Below are positions 26,695-36,600 of a stretch of DNA of 64,000 nucleotides, one piece after another. The translations under genes were made by a program, and so were the position numbers. The stretch spans positions 62,001 to 126,000 of the forward strand of contig JAWKUK010000012.1 in the NCBI GenBank assembly GCA_041398605.1, read 5' to 3'. The stretch's first letter is position 1. The number at the start of each line of letters is the position of its first letter. Source of the DNA: JAWKUK01 sp041398605 (GTDB lineage Bacteria; Planctomycetota; UBA1135; GCA-002686595). The notes below the pieces were generated by a model that was given only the letters and a program-made list of their open reading frames with translations, did no database searches and was not told the origin of the DNA.

Positions 26695-26940
26695 TCACGC
26701 CACGGTCGGGGCCGCGGGGTGTGGCTCGGCTGTTGCCTTCATCGGCTCGTTGGGCCGGATGACCCGAGCCGGGACTCGGTCGATGTCGCGCTCCGCCTGC
26801 CCTCTGAGGGCGCGCCCCAGCGGCTGAGGGTGCCTCTGGCGTGCCTGGGGCGAGCCCATCGACCGTCGACGCCGCGGCTTGGGCGGCCTGGTCTCGAGGC
26901 GAGCGTGGGCGGCGCCACACGGCGCGCGCATCGGCGTCAT
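26695..26940 (-). CDS. Possible small protein, 81 aa
   Basis: This open frame's ATG overlaps the stop codon of the hexapeptide acyltransferase gene (ATGA) and it ends 37 bp before the dual glycosyltransferase gene. It begins MTPMRAPCGAAHARLETRPP, is Arg/Pro-rich and ends ATAEPHPAAPTVA. It fills a 279-bp space in an otherwise tightly packed operon. The composition is like that of random GC-rich frames and I know no relatives, so it is doubtful. Confidence 0.3.
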   Translation of the reverse strand: MTPMRAPCGAAHARLETRPPKPRRRRSMGSPQARQRHPQPLGRALRGQAERDIDRVPARVIRPNEPMKATAEPHPAAPTVA

Positions 26941-27671
26941 GCGGCCAGCGGGGGGCCCTCGAGCCGCCCGCGGGGACGGATGAGGCGCGCGGGCACGCCG
27001 CCGACGATGCTCCATGGCGGCACGTCGCGCGTGACGACCGCGCCTGCGGCGACGACCGAGCCACAGCCGATCCGGACGCCGGCCAGGACCGTGACGTTGG
27101 CGCCGAGCCAGCAACCGTCCTCGATGACGACGCCGAGCCGCTCGACGCCTTGCGCCTTGATCGGGCGCTCGAGGTCCGCGAAGCGGTGGTTCTCGGGCAG
27201 CAGCACCACGCGCGGCCCAAGGAGCACGTCGCGGCCGATCACCACCTTGCCGGAGGCGCCGATCCAGGCGTAGGCGCCGATCGCGCTCCCGGCGCCGACC
27301 TCGAGGCCCTCGCCCAGCGGGCCGCCGTAGTAGGAGCTGGGGCGGATCGATGCCCCGCGGCCGAGCGTGACGCCGTCCCCGAGGGTGACGCCGTCCTTGG
27401 CGAGGCACTGGACCTCGGCGTACGCCTCGAGCTTGACGCCGCGGCCGACGCGCAAGCGCTCGGGCGCGTGGATCTCGACGTGGTGCGCGACGAGCAGCCG
27501 CCCGCCCGAGGCGCCGAGGCGCGCGGACCAGAGGAGGCCGCGCAGCCCGTTGACCGCGATGCGGGCGAGGACGCGGCGCGCGTCGCGCGCGCTGAGCGAG
27601 CGCGCAGGGTCGCCGTCGACCCCCGCGCTCCGCGCGATGCGCCCGAGCAGCCATCCGGCAAGGCCGCTCAC
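26937..27671 (-). CDS. Hexapeptide-repeat acyltransferase (WbbJ/CysE-like)
   Basis: The product has 244 residues. It has a left-handed beta-helix core: CLAKDGVTLGDGVTLGRGAS, EVGAGSAIGAYAWIGASGKV, IGRDVLLGPRVVLLPENHRF, GCWLGANVTVLAGVRIGCGS and VVAAGAVVTRDVPPWSIVGG. The His in PENHRF is the usual catalytic position, and VPARLIRPR closes the domain. These enzymes use acetyl- or acyl-CoA to O- or N-acylate sugars. The start is a GTG (SGLAGWLLGR) with AAAGGAG seven bases upstream, and it overlaps the preceding stop. The N-terminal 70 residues are helical. It is probably the glycan O-acetyltransferase of this locus. Confidence 0.88.
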   Translation of the reverse strand: MSGLAGWLLGRIARSAGVDGDPARSLSARDARRVLARIAVNGLRGLLWSARLGASGGRLLVAHHVEIHAPERLRVGRGVKLEAYAEVQCLAKDGVTLGDGVTLGRGASIRPSSYYGGPLGEGLEVGAGSAIGAYAWIGASGKVVIGRDVLLGPRVVLLPENHRFADLERPIKAQGVERLGVVIEDGCWLGANVTVLAGVRIGCGSVVAAGAVVTRDVPPWSIVGGVPARLIRPRGRLEGPPLAA

Positions 27672-29026
27672 GCAGCGCTCCTTTCGCGCTCGCTGCCTTG
27701 CAACGCTGCGACGCCTCGCAGGGCAGGGGCGGCCTGCGCGCGCGAGCGCGTCCTGCGTGCGTGCCGCTCCTTGGCCAGCGCGCACGCGGCCGCGAGCGCC
27801 GGCCCCTTCGCGGACCAGGCCGCTGTGTCGAGCGCGAAGGCGCGCGCGGCGCGCCCCATGGCGCGCCGCAGCGCTTCGTTCGAGGCGAGCGTCAAGAGCG
27901 CCGCGCTGAGGCGCTCCACGACCGCAGCGGGCGCGCCCTCGGACGCCACGACAATGCCCCGCGGGCCCGTGGACACACCGTCGCGCGCGCCGCTCACCAT
28001 TTCGCCGGGGCCACCGTGCGCGAGCGTGACCACCGGGACGCCTGCCGCCATCGCCTCTGGCACCACCATCCCGCCGCCCTCGAAGGACGGGAACAGGAAC
28101 ACATCTGCGGCGCGCATGGCCGTGAGGGCGGCGTCGTGCGACAGGCTCCCGCGGAACTGGACCGCATCTGCGAGCCCCGCCGCTGCGACGCGCGCGCGGA
28201 GCGCGCCCTCCCGCGGGCCCGCGCCCACGAAGGTCAAGGTCGAGCTCGGCGCGACGCGCTGCAAGGCCTCGAAGGCCGCGAGCGCGAGGTCCGGCCCTTT
28301 GAGCGCGACGAGCCGGCCGGCGAAGAGCACGTGGAGCGCGCCTGCGGGGGCCCTGCGGCCCTCGGAGGTGCTCGGGAACGCGTCGGCGTCGACGCCCGCA
28401 GCGAGCAGCGGGGCGAGCTTGTGTGCGTGCTGCGCCGGCAGCGACCGCTCGAACTCCCCGCCCAGGGACAGGATCACGTCGGCGCGCGCGAGCGTGCGTG
28501 CATAGGCCGGGTCGAGCGCCGGCAGCGCGCGTCGCACGAGCGCCTTCAGCGGCTCGGCGAGGCGCGCGCGCAGGGCGGCCTTGGGCAGGAAGCGGTCGGG
28601 CACGCGCGGGTGTTGCCCGATGGGCCCGAGCACAAAAGGCAGGTCGAGCGTCGCGAGCCCGCTCGGGATCCAGCCGGACGCGAACGTCAGGTGCTGCGCG
28701 AGCGTGAACGGGCGCTCGGGGCGCAGGCCGCTCGCGAGCGCGCCGAGCGAACGTTGCCAGAGATAGTAGTAGGGCATCGCACCGCGCGCGCCGCGCTTCC
28801 AGCGCAGCAGCCTGGGCGACAGGTCGTGGCCGACACAGGTCAATGCGAGGCCCTCGACGCGCGCCGCGGCTTCGACTGCGGCGACATTGTTGCGCCGCGT
28901 GATGAGCGTCACGTCCGCGAACTTCGCGAGCTCGCGCGCCAAGTGCCAGCCGATCCCGGCCTCGGAGCCGAGCCGCGGGTCGCATGCGTAGGCGCTCGCC
29001 AGGATATGGTCGCGGGTGTCGCTCAC
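27668..29026 (-). CDS. Glycosyltransferase family 4
   Basis: The product has 452 residues. The N-terminal half begins HILASAYACDPRLGSEAGIG, the donor half has HVLFAGRLVALKGPDLALAA, STLTFVGAGPREGALRA and FLFPSFEGGGMVVPEAMAAG, which is the EX7E-like nucleotide-sugar site. LPFVLGPIGQHPRVPDR is a pattern of GT4 enzymes acting on lipid-linked chains. The C-terminus has about 30 extra Arg/Ala-rich residues. It overlaps the Wzy-like gene upstream and the acyltransferase gene downstream by 4 bp each, so it belongs to the same operon. Confidence 0.88.
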   Translation of the reverse strand: MSDTRDHILASAYACDPRLGSEAGIGWHLARELAKFADVTLITRRNNVAAVEAAARVEGLALTCVGHDLSPRLLRWKRGARGAMPYYYLWQRSLGALASGLRPERPFTLAQHLTFASGWIPSGLATLDLPFVLGPIGQHPRVPDRFLPKAALRARLAEPLKALVRRALPALDPAYARTLARADVILSLGGEFERSLPAQHAHKLAPLLAAGVDADAFPSTSEGRRAPAGALHVLFAGRLVALKGPDLALAAFEALQRVAPSSTLTFVGAGPREGALRARVAAAGLADAVQFRGSLSHDAALTAMRAADVFLFPSFEGGGMVVPEAMAAGVPVVTLAHGGPGEMVSGARDGVSTGPRGIVVASEGAPAAVVERLSAALLTLASNEALRRAMGRAARAFALDTAAWSAKGPALAAACALAKERHARRTRSRAQAAPALRGVAALQGSERERSAA

Positions 29027-30420
29027 GAGTACTCCGGGCTGAGCGTCGAGCTCGAAGGCGCGCGCTCGTTCGGCGCTCGGCTGACGTGTCGCTCACCTTG
29101 CAGCTCCCTTGGCGCTGATCCGCCGCGGAGCATCACGAACGCGTACAGCGCGTAGTGGAACAGCATCGTCACGTTCGGATAGCCGACGATGCCGAACTCC
29201 GGGATCGACGTCAGCACGACCACGACGAGCAGCGCAACGACGAGGGTCCACGCGCCGCGCTCTGCGCGCGGCGCGCGATAGAGGCGACGCAGCGCCACGA
29301 CGAGGGGCATGAGCGCGAGGGTCGTTACGCACAAGAAGCCCGGAACCCCGAGGGAGACGAGCGCGAACAGGTACGTGTTGTGTGCGTTGTTCCAGAAGTG
29401 GCCGGCATGGAAGAAGCCGCCCTCCGACGAGAGCATCATGTACCCCGCGCCTAGCCAAGGCGCGCGGGGCACTTGCTGGAGCAGCAGGTCCTTCCAGAGC
29501 TCGGTGCGACCCGTACCGGTCGCGACTTCGGCCGCGGACTCACCGCGGAGGAAGTACTGCTCGAACGAATCGACGCTCAGCGCGGCGACGAGAGCCAGCG
29601 CGGCGAGGCCTAGCGCGAAGCGCGCGGCGCGCCCTCGTTCGGACGGCCAGTACGGGAAGAACAGGACGCCGAAGCCGACAAACGCGGTGACCGTCGCCGT
29701 ACGAGAGCGCGCGTGGTAGAGGACGTAGGCCGCCAAAGAGAGCGTCAACCAGGGCAAAGCGCGCTCTAGCAGGAACGCGCGCGCGCGCTCGCGTGGCTGG
29801 CTCAGCTCGAAGGCGCTCCACAAGAGCACGACGACGGCGGAGAAGCCGAGCACGTTCGCGTTCATGAACTTGTGACCCATGCGCTGGATCCCGTCGCGGC
29901 TCGTGTGGAACGCGAGCTCTGGCTGGTTCATGGCGAACCAGACGGCGATCGCCAACAGCGGCGCGAGCGCGAGGCAGTGCCAGCGCAGGATCGCGCGCGG
30001 GGGCGCGTCATGCGCGGCGACGGCGAAGAGCGTCGCGCCCGTCACGAAGAACACGCAGAGCTCGCCCAGCCGAAACAGCGGCACCCAAGGGACCTGCGTC
30101 CGATAGAGCCCTAAGAGGGCCCACAGGACCAGCACGATCAAAGGGACGGTCGCAGCGCTCGAGAGCACCCTCAGCACGCGTTCGCGCTCGCGCCACGCGG
30201 ACCAGAGCACGAGCGCCGTCGCAGCGACCCGGACAGACAGCTTGAAGAGCAAGTTGCTCCCGCCGAGCTGCGTCACGTCCGTGAGCCCGCCCATGGACGC
30301 GTCGATCGTAATGAAGGGGACGTACGCGAGGTAGTAGCCACAGTACGCGAGTCGTCGCGCACCTGAGGCGAAGTACGCGAGGGCAGCGAGCAGCAGCGCG
30401 AGCGCGACTCCGCCGCTCAA
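29023..30420 (-). CDS. O-antigen ligase/polymerase family protein (Wzy-like)
   Basis: The product has 465 residues and about eleven to twelve transmembrane helices. The large periplasmic loop contains GTGRTELWKDLLLQQVPRAP and HFWNNAHNTYLFALVSLGVP. The G-R-x(2)-W and H-N-x-Y/F motifs define the O-antigen ligase/Wzy_C family. In an exopolysaccharide locus with Wza and Wzz-like proteins, the likely role is polymerising undecaprenyl-linked repeat units in the periplasm; ligation to a lipid core cannot be excluded. It overlaps its neighbours by 4 bp on each side. Confidence 0.87.
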   Translation of the reverse strand: MSGGVALALLLAALAYFASGARRLAYCGYYLAYVPFITIDASMGGLTDVTQLGGSNLLFKLSVRVAATALVLWSAWRERERVLRVLSSAATVPLIVLVLWALLGLYRTQVPWVPLFRLGELCVFFVTGATLFAVAAHDAPPRAILRWHCLALAPLLAIAVWFAMNQPELAFHTSRDGIQRMGHKFMNANVLGFSAVVVLLWSAFELSQPRERARAFLLERALPWLTLSLAAYVLYHARSRTATVTAFVGFGVLFFPYWPSERGRAARFALGLAALALVAALSVDSFEQYFLRGESAAEVATGTGRTELWKDLLLQQVPRAPWLGAGYMMLSSEGGFFHAGHFWNNAHNTYLFALVSLGVPGFLCVTTLALMPLVVALRRLYRAPRAERGAWTLVVALLVVVVLTSIPEFGIVGYPNVTMLFHYALYAFVMLRGGSAPRELQGERHVSRAPNERAPSSSTLSPEYS

Positions 30421-31793
30421 GCTGCGTCCTCCTGCGCCTCACTCGGGAGCGACCACGGCGCGCGGCGCTCGTGGAGCGCGCCGACGACAAACCGCGCCAG
30501 CTCCCGGCGCGCGCGACGTTGCCAGCCGATCTGGACAAAGGCCGCCGGGGCTGTGCGCTGGAGCTGCTCCTCGCGCGTCGTGACGTGCAAGAGATACAGC
30601 CCGAACGCGCGGAGGACGTCGGGCGCCGTCATCTTTGCGGCGCGCACGAGCTGTCGCGCAGGCTGGGCGAGGACGCTGCCGAGGCTCGCAAAGAGCGCCG
30701 ACGCGTCCCTGCGGTGCACGAGGACGCCGGTCTGCACGTGGAAGTGGAAGACGTCATAGAGCGCCGGGGCGTCTTCGATGAACGCTTCCCAGTCGAAGGC
30801 GCGCATTCCGCGCGCGTCGACCGCGAGGTTCCATGACGTGAAGTCCCCATGGGCGAGCGAGGTCGGGAGGTCTGCGCGCTCGCCCTGGAGCGCGTGGGCG
30901 AGCGCCGTGAGCTCGCCATGCCAGTCCGGGTCGCGCGCCGAGTCGAGGCGCTGGAGCGCCTCGACCGCGCCGAGCAGCAATGGGTGCTCGGGCAGCGCGC
31001 AGCGGCTGAGCGTTGCGACTTGCAAGCGCGCGAGGAGCGCGGCGTGACCCTCGTGGAACACGTCCGGCGAGCGATGGCCAGCCAGGAGCTCCATCGTGAA
31101 CCACGGCCGTCCATCCACCTCGCCGCGATCGAGCAGCTCCGGGGCGAGCTCCGGCGCGAGCGCCCGCACACGCTCGAGCGCGCGTCGCTCGTTGAGGATC
31201 GCTGCGACCGACGCCGGCTTGTGCGCGAGCTTCGCGAACGCGCGTGTCGCGCCGCGCGCGTCGATGATGCGCGCGACGTGCTTCTGGCGCCCGTCGGGCA
31301 CCCCCGCGGCGACGGCGCAATGTTCGTCATCCGCGACCAGAGCGTCACCGAAGGAGGCGCGCTCCCCGCGCGTCGCGAGCGCGACCTCGGTGAGCCCCAG
31401 GAGCCGCGCGACGCCGAGCGGGGCCAGCGCGCCGATGCCGAGGCGCGCGGCGCGCCAGCGGCGGCGGCCCGCTGGCAAGAGCGGGAGGCCCGCTCGCAGG
31501 GCGGCAGCGTTCACGGTCGGCAGCAGGACGAAGCCGCCGCCTGTGCCGGGGAACGCCACGAAGTGCTCGATGCGGCGAGGACCGTCGAGGCACGCTTCGA
31601 GCGTCGCGAGCGGCGCCTCCCGGCCTGGCGTGCCCTCGGCGATGAGCGCGATGCGCTCGCCGGCGCCGATGCTCTGCCACGCGCTGCGCGCGGCGACGGG
31701 GCCGTCCTCGTCGCGGACCACGGCGGCGGGCGCCGCGCCCCCGCGCAGGATGGGCAGCCAGGATTCGAGCCCATAGGGGAGAGGTGCGCTCAT
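30417..31793 (-). CDS. Aminoglycoside-phosphotransferase-like kinase in polysaccharide operon
   Basis: The product has 458 residues. The catalytic loop LAHGDFTSWNLAVDARGMRA and the metal motif FDWEAFIED are those of the APH/choline-kinase fold. FAKLAHKPASVAAILNERRA supplies the Lys and Glu of the ATP site. The N-terminal 180 residues (EHFVAFPGTGGGFVLLPTVN, RLLGLTEVALATRG) are not part of that fold and are unrecognised. It is coupled by ATGA to the nucleotidyltransferase-kinase gene before it. Such pairs occur in capsule and EPS loci, where they may phosphorylate a small alcohol or sugar before transfer. The substrate is unknown; antibiotic modification is unlikely in this setting. Confidence 0.75.
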   Translation of the reverse strand: MSAPLPYGLESWLPILRGGAAPAAVVRDEDGPVAARSAWQSIGAGERIALIAEGTPGREAPLATLEACLDGPRRIEHFVAFPGTGGGFVLLPTVNAAALRAGLPLLPAGRRRWRAARLGIGALAPLGVARLLGLTEVALATRGERASFGDALVADDEHCAVAAGVPDGRQKHVARIIDARGATRAFAKLAHKPASVAAILNERRALERVRALAPELAPELLDRGEVDGRPWFTMELLAGHRSPDVFHEGHAALLARLQVATLSRCALPEHPLLLGAVEALQRLDSARDPDWHGELTALAHALQGERADLPTSLAHGDFTSWNLAVDARGMRAFDWEAFIEDAPALYDVFHFHVQTGVLVHRRDASALFASLGSVLAQPARQLVRAAKMTAPDVLRAFGLYLLHVTTREEQLQRTAPAAFVQIGWQRRARRELARFVVGALHERRAPWSLPSEAQEDAA

Positions 31794-33295
31794 GCGGCCT
31801 GCCTGTGTTGACCGTTGACGGGGTCCGGCGCGGCCTCCGACTTGGAGGCGTCCGGCGGTGGGGCGCCGAAGATGGCGCAGAGCGCGAGGTCGAGCGCGTG
31901 CTCGACGCCGGCGTCCGTTGAAACGAGGTGCAGGTCGGGCCGCGAGCGCGCGAGGGCTTCATACGCCTCGAGCTGGCGCAGCGTCTCGCGGGCCTCAAGC
32001 TCGCGCTTGCGCGCGCGCACGGTCCGCAGGCTCGCCGTGCACACCAGCGTCGCGTCGGGCCGCGGCGCCAACCGCGCGAGCCAGCGCACGGTGGCGAGCC
32101 CGGGGCGCATCCGAAAGCGCTCGGGGTCCACGAGCCAGTCATCGACGTAGCGATCGAACAGGATCAGCGCGTTGCGCCGCCGTCGCGGCAGGATGCGGAG
32201 GGGCCAGCCGAGGGCGTAGTCGGCGGCGTACCAGGCGGCGCGCAGCGTCGAGCCGAACGCGCCGGACGGGCGCGCGCGATGGGGGACGCGGCACTCCGAC
32301 GCGCCGTAGGTCGCGCGCCCGTGGACCAGGCGATCCAGCTGCGGCAGGAGCCCAGGGCGCAGCTTCACGACGCCTCCTTCGGAGGCCCGAAACGCGGGCG
32401 CGAGCGCGCGCCGCAGCGCATCGATCAACGTGGTCTTGCCCGCCCCGTCCGTGCCGATGATCGCGATGACCTTGCCTCGTGGCGCGAAGAGCGGCCTCAC
32501 CCGTGCGGCGTAGCCAAAGGCGAGGACGTGCCTCAGGGAGCGCACGGGCCGCGCAGCAAACGCGCGCCAGAGCAGCGCCCGCCGCGCGCGCTTCGCCGCG
32601 CGGAAGAGTCGCCCGCGCGACGCGGCGCGCAACCCATCGGCGAGCTCGTTTGCCATCTGTGTCCCGAACACGCGACCCAGGAGCGCGCGCGCTTGCGCGG
32701 GGCGCTGCTCGACGACCGTCGCGAGGCGTGACATGTAGTCCTCGCGCACGGCGCCACCCGACAGGAAGGGCCCAGCGAAGTCGACGAAGGCGGAGACGAC
32801 GGCGTCAGGCCGCGCGTGCCCGCGGCGCCGTGTGCGGCCCTGGAGCAGGTCATGGGCGGTCAGGAACGGCACGCCGAAGCAGGTCTCCGCGGTGTGGACG
32901 TCGATGCAGAGGTGCCGGTGTCGCCGCTGCCCGTCGACGGCATGCAGCTGGTACTGCGTCAGGGCGCCGCTGGTGTGCTGCGCGACAAGGCGGACGCCGT
33001 AGCGCTGCATGGCCCGCGCCAGCATGCGCTCGAAGCGCGCGCGGTGGCGCGGCGCGACCGCGAGGTCGAGGTCCCCTTCCTCGGGCAGGAACGGCAGCTC
33101 GCGGTCGCCGCGCAAGACGACCGACGGCACGTCGTTCCGGTCGAGGGCCGCCAGGAGCCAACGCACCGCGCGCTCGATCGGGTGGAGGTCGCGGCGGCCA
33201 CGCGCGCGGATGGTCTCACTGTGGGTCACTGTCTCGCGGTCCTCGTGCGCGTTGGACCCAGCCCGCGGGTCGTGTTCAGGGGGGAGGGGCTCCAT
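31790..33295 (-). CDS. Nucleotidyltransferase-like / P-loop (thymidylate-kinase-like) fusion protein
   Basis: The product has 501 residues. The N-terminal part has VPSVVLRGDRELPFLPEEGD followed by LDLAVAPRHRARFE, resembling the minimal nucleotidyltransferase acidic pair. A helical middle follows. From about residue 270 there is a kinase domain with Walker A IAIIGTDGAGKTTLIDALRR, ALILFDRYVDDWLVDPERFR (the DR.x.DD acceptor motif of thymidylate kinases) and a lid ASLRTVRARKRELEARET. True Tmk is about 210 residues and stands alone, so this is a specialised relative used in surface-glycan loci. The start MEPLPPEHDPRAG is chosen because earlier codons look non-coding. It is the first gene of the minus-strand operon. 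Confidence 0.75.
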   Translation of the reverse strand: MEPLPPEHDPRAGSNAHEDRETVTHSETIRARGRRDLHPIERAVRWLLAALDRNDVPSVVLRGDRELPFLPEEGDLDLAVAPRHRARFERMLARAMQRYGVRLVAQHTSGALTQYQLHAVDGQRRHRHLCIDVHTAETCFGVPFLTAHDLLQGRTRRRGHARPDAVVSAFVDFAGPFLSGGAVREDYMSRLATVVEQRPAQARALLGRVFGTQMANELADGLRAASRGRLFRAAKRARRALLWRAFAARPVRSLRHVLAFGYAARVRPLFAPRGKVIAIIGTDGAGKTTLIDALRRALAPAFRASEGGVVKLRPGLLPQLDRLVHGRATYGASECRVPHRARPSGAFGSTLRAAWYAADYALGWPLRILPRRRRNALILFDRYVDDWLVDPERFRMRPGLATVRWLARLAPRPDATLVCTASLRTVRARKRELEARETLRQLEAYEALARSRPDLHLVSTDAGVEHALDLALCAIFGAPPPDASKSEAAPDPVNGQHRQAA

Positions 33296-33692
33296 GGGCT
33301 GGTCTCCGAGCGGGGTGTGTGGGTGGCTCACGGTGGGACGCGCGAGCCCGGTCGACGACCCAGATGCGGCTCGCCGTGGGACACATCGGTCGTTCGCGCA
33401 CCGGCCTTGAGTGCGCCGCGTTCGCTTGCCCTGGCCCCGCAGCGCGCTGGCCGCGCGCTCGGGCCCCCTCGCGCGGTCGGACCCCGGCCCGCGCGCCGGA
33501 AAAGCGTCTTCCTTTCTGGTCCCGACTTCCATTGCGCGCGCCGAAGGGCTCATTGGCGCGCGGACTCCCCGCCCGGGACACGGACGTGCTTTCGTTCAGT
33601 CCGGCGCTCCCGCGCGACCTTTCGCGTGCAAGATAGAGGCGCGTTCGGCGCTCAATTCCTGCACGCTCTCCGCTCTCCTGATTGCTGGTTCC
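33296..33692. other. Divergent intergenic region, no gene seen
   Basis: These 397 bases separate the start of the polysaccharide operon (minus) from the giant secreted protein gene (plus). Both strands have open frames here, but they are Arg/Pro-rich, have no credible starts and look like GC-rich artefacts. Promoters for both directions must lie here; I could not identify a convincing -35/-10 pair or repeat. Confidence 0.6.
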
Positions 33693-36600
33693 ATGTTTGC
33701 CCGTGACCTGACCGACTCGCGTCGGCCTTCGTCGAGCGCGCGCGCCAAGCTGCGCGCCGCAGCTCGGATCGCACTTGTCCTTGCCTTGGTCTGGGGCTCG
33801 GTCTCGGCGACCTCGACGCGAGCGCTCTGTGGCGCTGCGTCCGGTGGCGCTGCGGTGCCCTCCGTCAGCTTCGTGACGACGGCGTCGAGCGCCGGCGAGG
33901 GCGCAGGCCAGCGCCTCGTCGAGGTGCGGCTCTCCGCTGCAGCGACCGGCCCAGTCAGCGTCCCGCTCACGACCGGGGGCACGGCGACGCTCGGCAGCGA
34001 CTTCGTGTTGCCCACCAATCCGCTGGTCATTCCCGTCGGTGCGACGTCCGCGTTTGTCTTGCTCGACCTCGTGCAGGACAACCTCTACGAGGGCGACGAG
34101 TTTGTGCGCCTCGGCCTCGGCGCGCCGACCGGCGCCACGCTGGGCGCGGGCTCGCTGCACACGCTGATGATCGTCGACGATGACCCGCGGCCGAGCGTGG
34201 CGTTCACGACAGGGCGCCGCGTCGTCGCCGAGGCCGCGGGGTCCTTCACCGTGCGCGTCGCCCAGAGCGCCGTGTCTGGGCGCGACACCATCGTTCCGCT
34301 CGCGCTGAGCGGCCCCGCCTCGGGTCCAGGCGACATCGTGGCGCCGGCGAACCCGGTGGTCATCCCCGCCGGCCAGCTCTTCCGCGACGTGTCGGTCGGG
34401 CTCGTCGTCGATCGCGTCGGTGAGGCGGGCGAGTTCGTCACCTTCCGCATCGTGCCGCCGGTCGACGGCGCGACGATCGGCGCGCTCGATGAGCTGACGG
34501 TGGCCATCGACGATGGCAATGCGGCGCCGATCTTGCAGCCGCCGGCCCTCGGAGCGAGCCCTAGCGCGCTCGTGTTCCCGCAGACGAGCGTGGGCAGCTC
34601 CGCCGGCGTCCGTCAGCTTCAGATCACCAACGTACACACCGCGCCGATCCCGTTCCTCGGCCTCGCGCCGGCCTCGGGGACGACCGTCGGGTTCGAGGTG
34701 CGCTATCCCGGCCTCACGTTGCCTGTCGTGCTGGCGCCAGGGCAGTCCATCTCCGTCGACGTCGAGTTCGTGCCGCTGACGCCCGGCCCGAGGCTCGCGC
34801 GCTTTGCCGTGTTGCAGGGCCTCGGCGGCATTCCCCCGCGCGAGGTCACCTTCTCGGGCGAGGTGCTCGGCTCGCCCGGGTTCGAGATCGTCATGAACGC
34901 GGCGCCGACGCCCTACACCATGCCCGATCGCACCTTCTGGTCGGCGGACTTCGGGGCCGTCTCGAGCGAGGGTTACCTCGCCTCGTTCGCTCCGGTCGCG
35001 GGGACGTCGGACGACGCGCTCTACCACACTTCGCGCTGGGGGCAGACGATTGAATATCGCTTCCAGGTGCCCAACGGCCTCTACGAGTTCGGCTTCCGCG
35101 CTTGGGAGCCGGTGCACTCGTCGGCAGGCGCGCGCGTGTTCGATGTCCTGCTAGAGGGGCAAGTGGCCTTCGACGATGTCGACCTCTTCGCGCTCGCTGG
35201 TCCGGCGACGGCCTGGGTGAGCCCCAAACAACAGATCCAGGTGTCGGACGGCGCGCTCGACGTGCGCTTCGAGGCCTCCGTTGCGCGCGCGCTCGTCAGC
35301 GCGCTCGAGGTGCGCTCGGTCCCCATCCTCTCGACGCCGACGCCGCAGCTGCAGTTCGGCACCGTCGAGCAAGGTCACTTCGGTCAGCTCGACCTGCGCA
35401 TCGAGAACGCCGGGCTCGCGCCTGCGCGCCTGACGAGCGTGCAGATCGTGCCCGGCGCCTCCGGGCCTGCGACCGAGTTCGCGGTGGAGATCGGCTCGGC
35501 GGTCCTGACCGGCAGCCCGATCACCGCGAGCCTCGCGGTCGATCTGACGGTCGCCCCGGGACAGGCGCTCGTCCTGCCGGTTGTGTTCACGCCGACGGAG
35601 CACCGCGACAACGACCTCGTGGTCAGCCTGAACTTCGCCCATGGCGAGATGTTGAACTTCGCCGTGTTCGGCACCGGCGGCGCCAACGCGGGCTGGGGCT
35701 TCCTGCACCCGGTGATCGATCGTGACCCGCTCGTCGTGATCGATTACGACGGGAACGGCTCCGAGCTCGTGAGCTACCTCGGCAATGAGTCGCACACCCA
35801 CGAGCCGGGCAAGGCCTTGAGCGCCTTCGAGTGGCGCTTGAACGGGCAGGTGGTCGGGACGACCGTCGATACCCCGATCCAGCTGCCGCTCGGTCAGTCG
35901 TTCGTTTCGCTGAAGATCTCGGACAACAACTCGCCGCCGTCGACCGCCACGGACACGCGTCCCGTGTCGGTGTATCCGGCGGGCGCGGTGCCTGGGTTGC
36001 TCGCCAAGTACTACGACGGCTCCGTCTTGGGCGAGGTCCACCTCCTGGACAATGTGCCTCTGGCGGCCAACTTCGTGGCGCGGCAGGTCGGCCTGCACAC
36101 GGACCAGATCGGCCTCGCGGTCGGCAACTCGCCCTTCAGCGGCGACGTGATGGTGCAGTGGCTCGCGAATTTCACGCTCAGCGCGCCGGTGACGTTGACC
36201 CTGACCGCTACGGGCGGCGATGGGCGCCGCGTCTTCGTGGACGGACAGCTCGCGACCGGGCCGCTCGCGCTCGCCGCTGGTGTGCACGCGCTCGATGTGC
36301 GCTTTGCGGTCAGCGATGTGGACGACTTGCCGCTCACGCTCGCGGTCAGCGCGTCCGGGCAGTCGATCACCGGCTTCGAGAATCGGCTCACGCACTCCGA
36401 GGGCGCGCTGCGCCCCGTCATTCACTCGATGCCAACGCAGGGCATCGAGCTGGGCGGCAATGACATCGTCATCGAGGGCTTTGGCTTCTTCCCGAAGAGC
36501 CAGGTCGTCGTCAATTGGGGCTCCACGACGATCCCGTCGTCGCAGTTCGTCGCGTTCTCCGCCGAACGGATCCACGTCATTTCGCCGCCCGGGTCCGGCA

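Noticed and set aside
30417..31793. APH-like gene as an antibiotic resistance determinant
   Set aside because: It is embedded by overlapping codons in a polysaccharide operon, and has a 180-residue N-terminal region foreign to resistance enzymes.
31790..33295. True thymidylate kinase (tmk)
   Set aside because: The protein is over twice the normal length, has an extra N-terminal domain and lies in a glycan operon.
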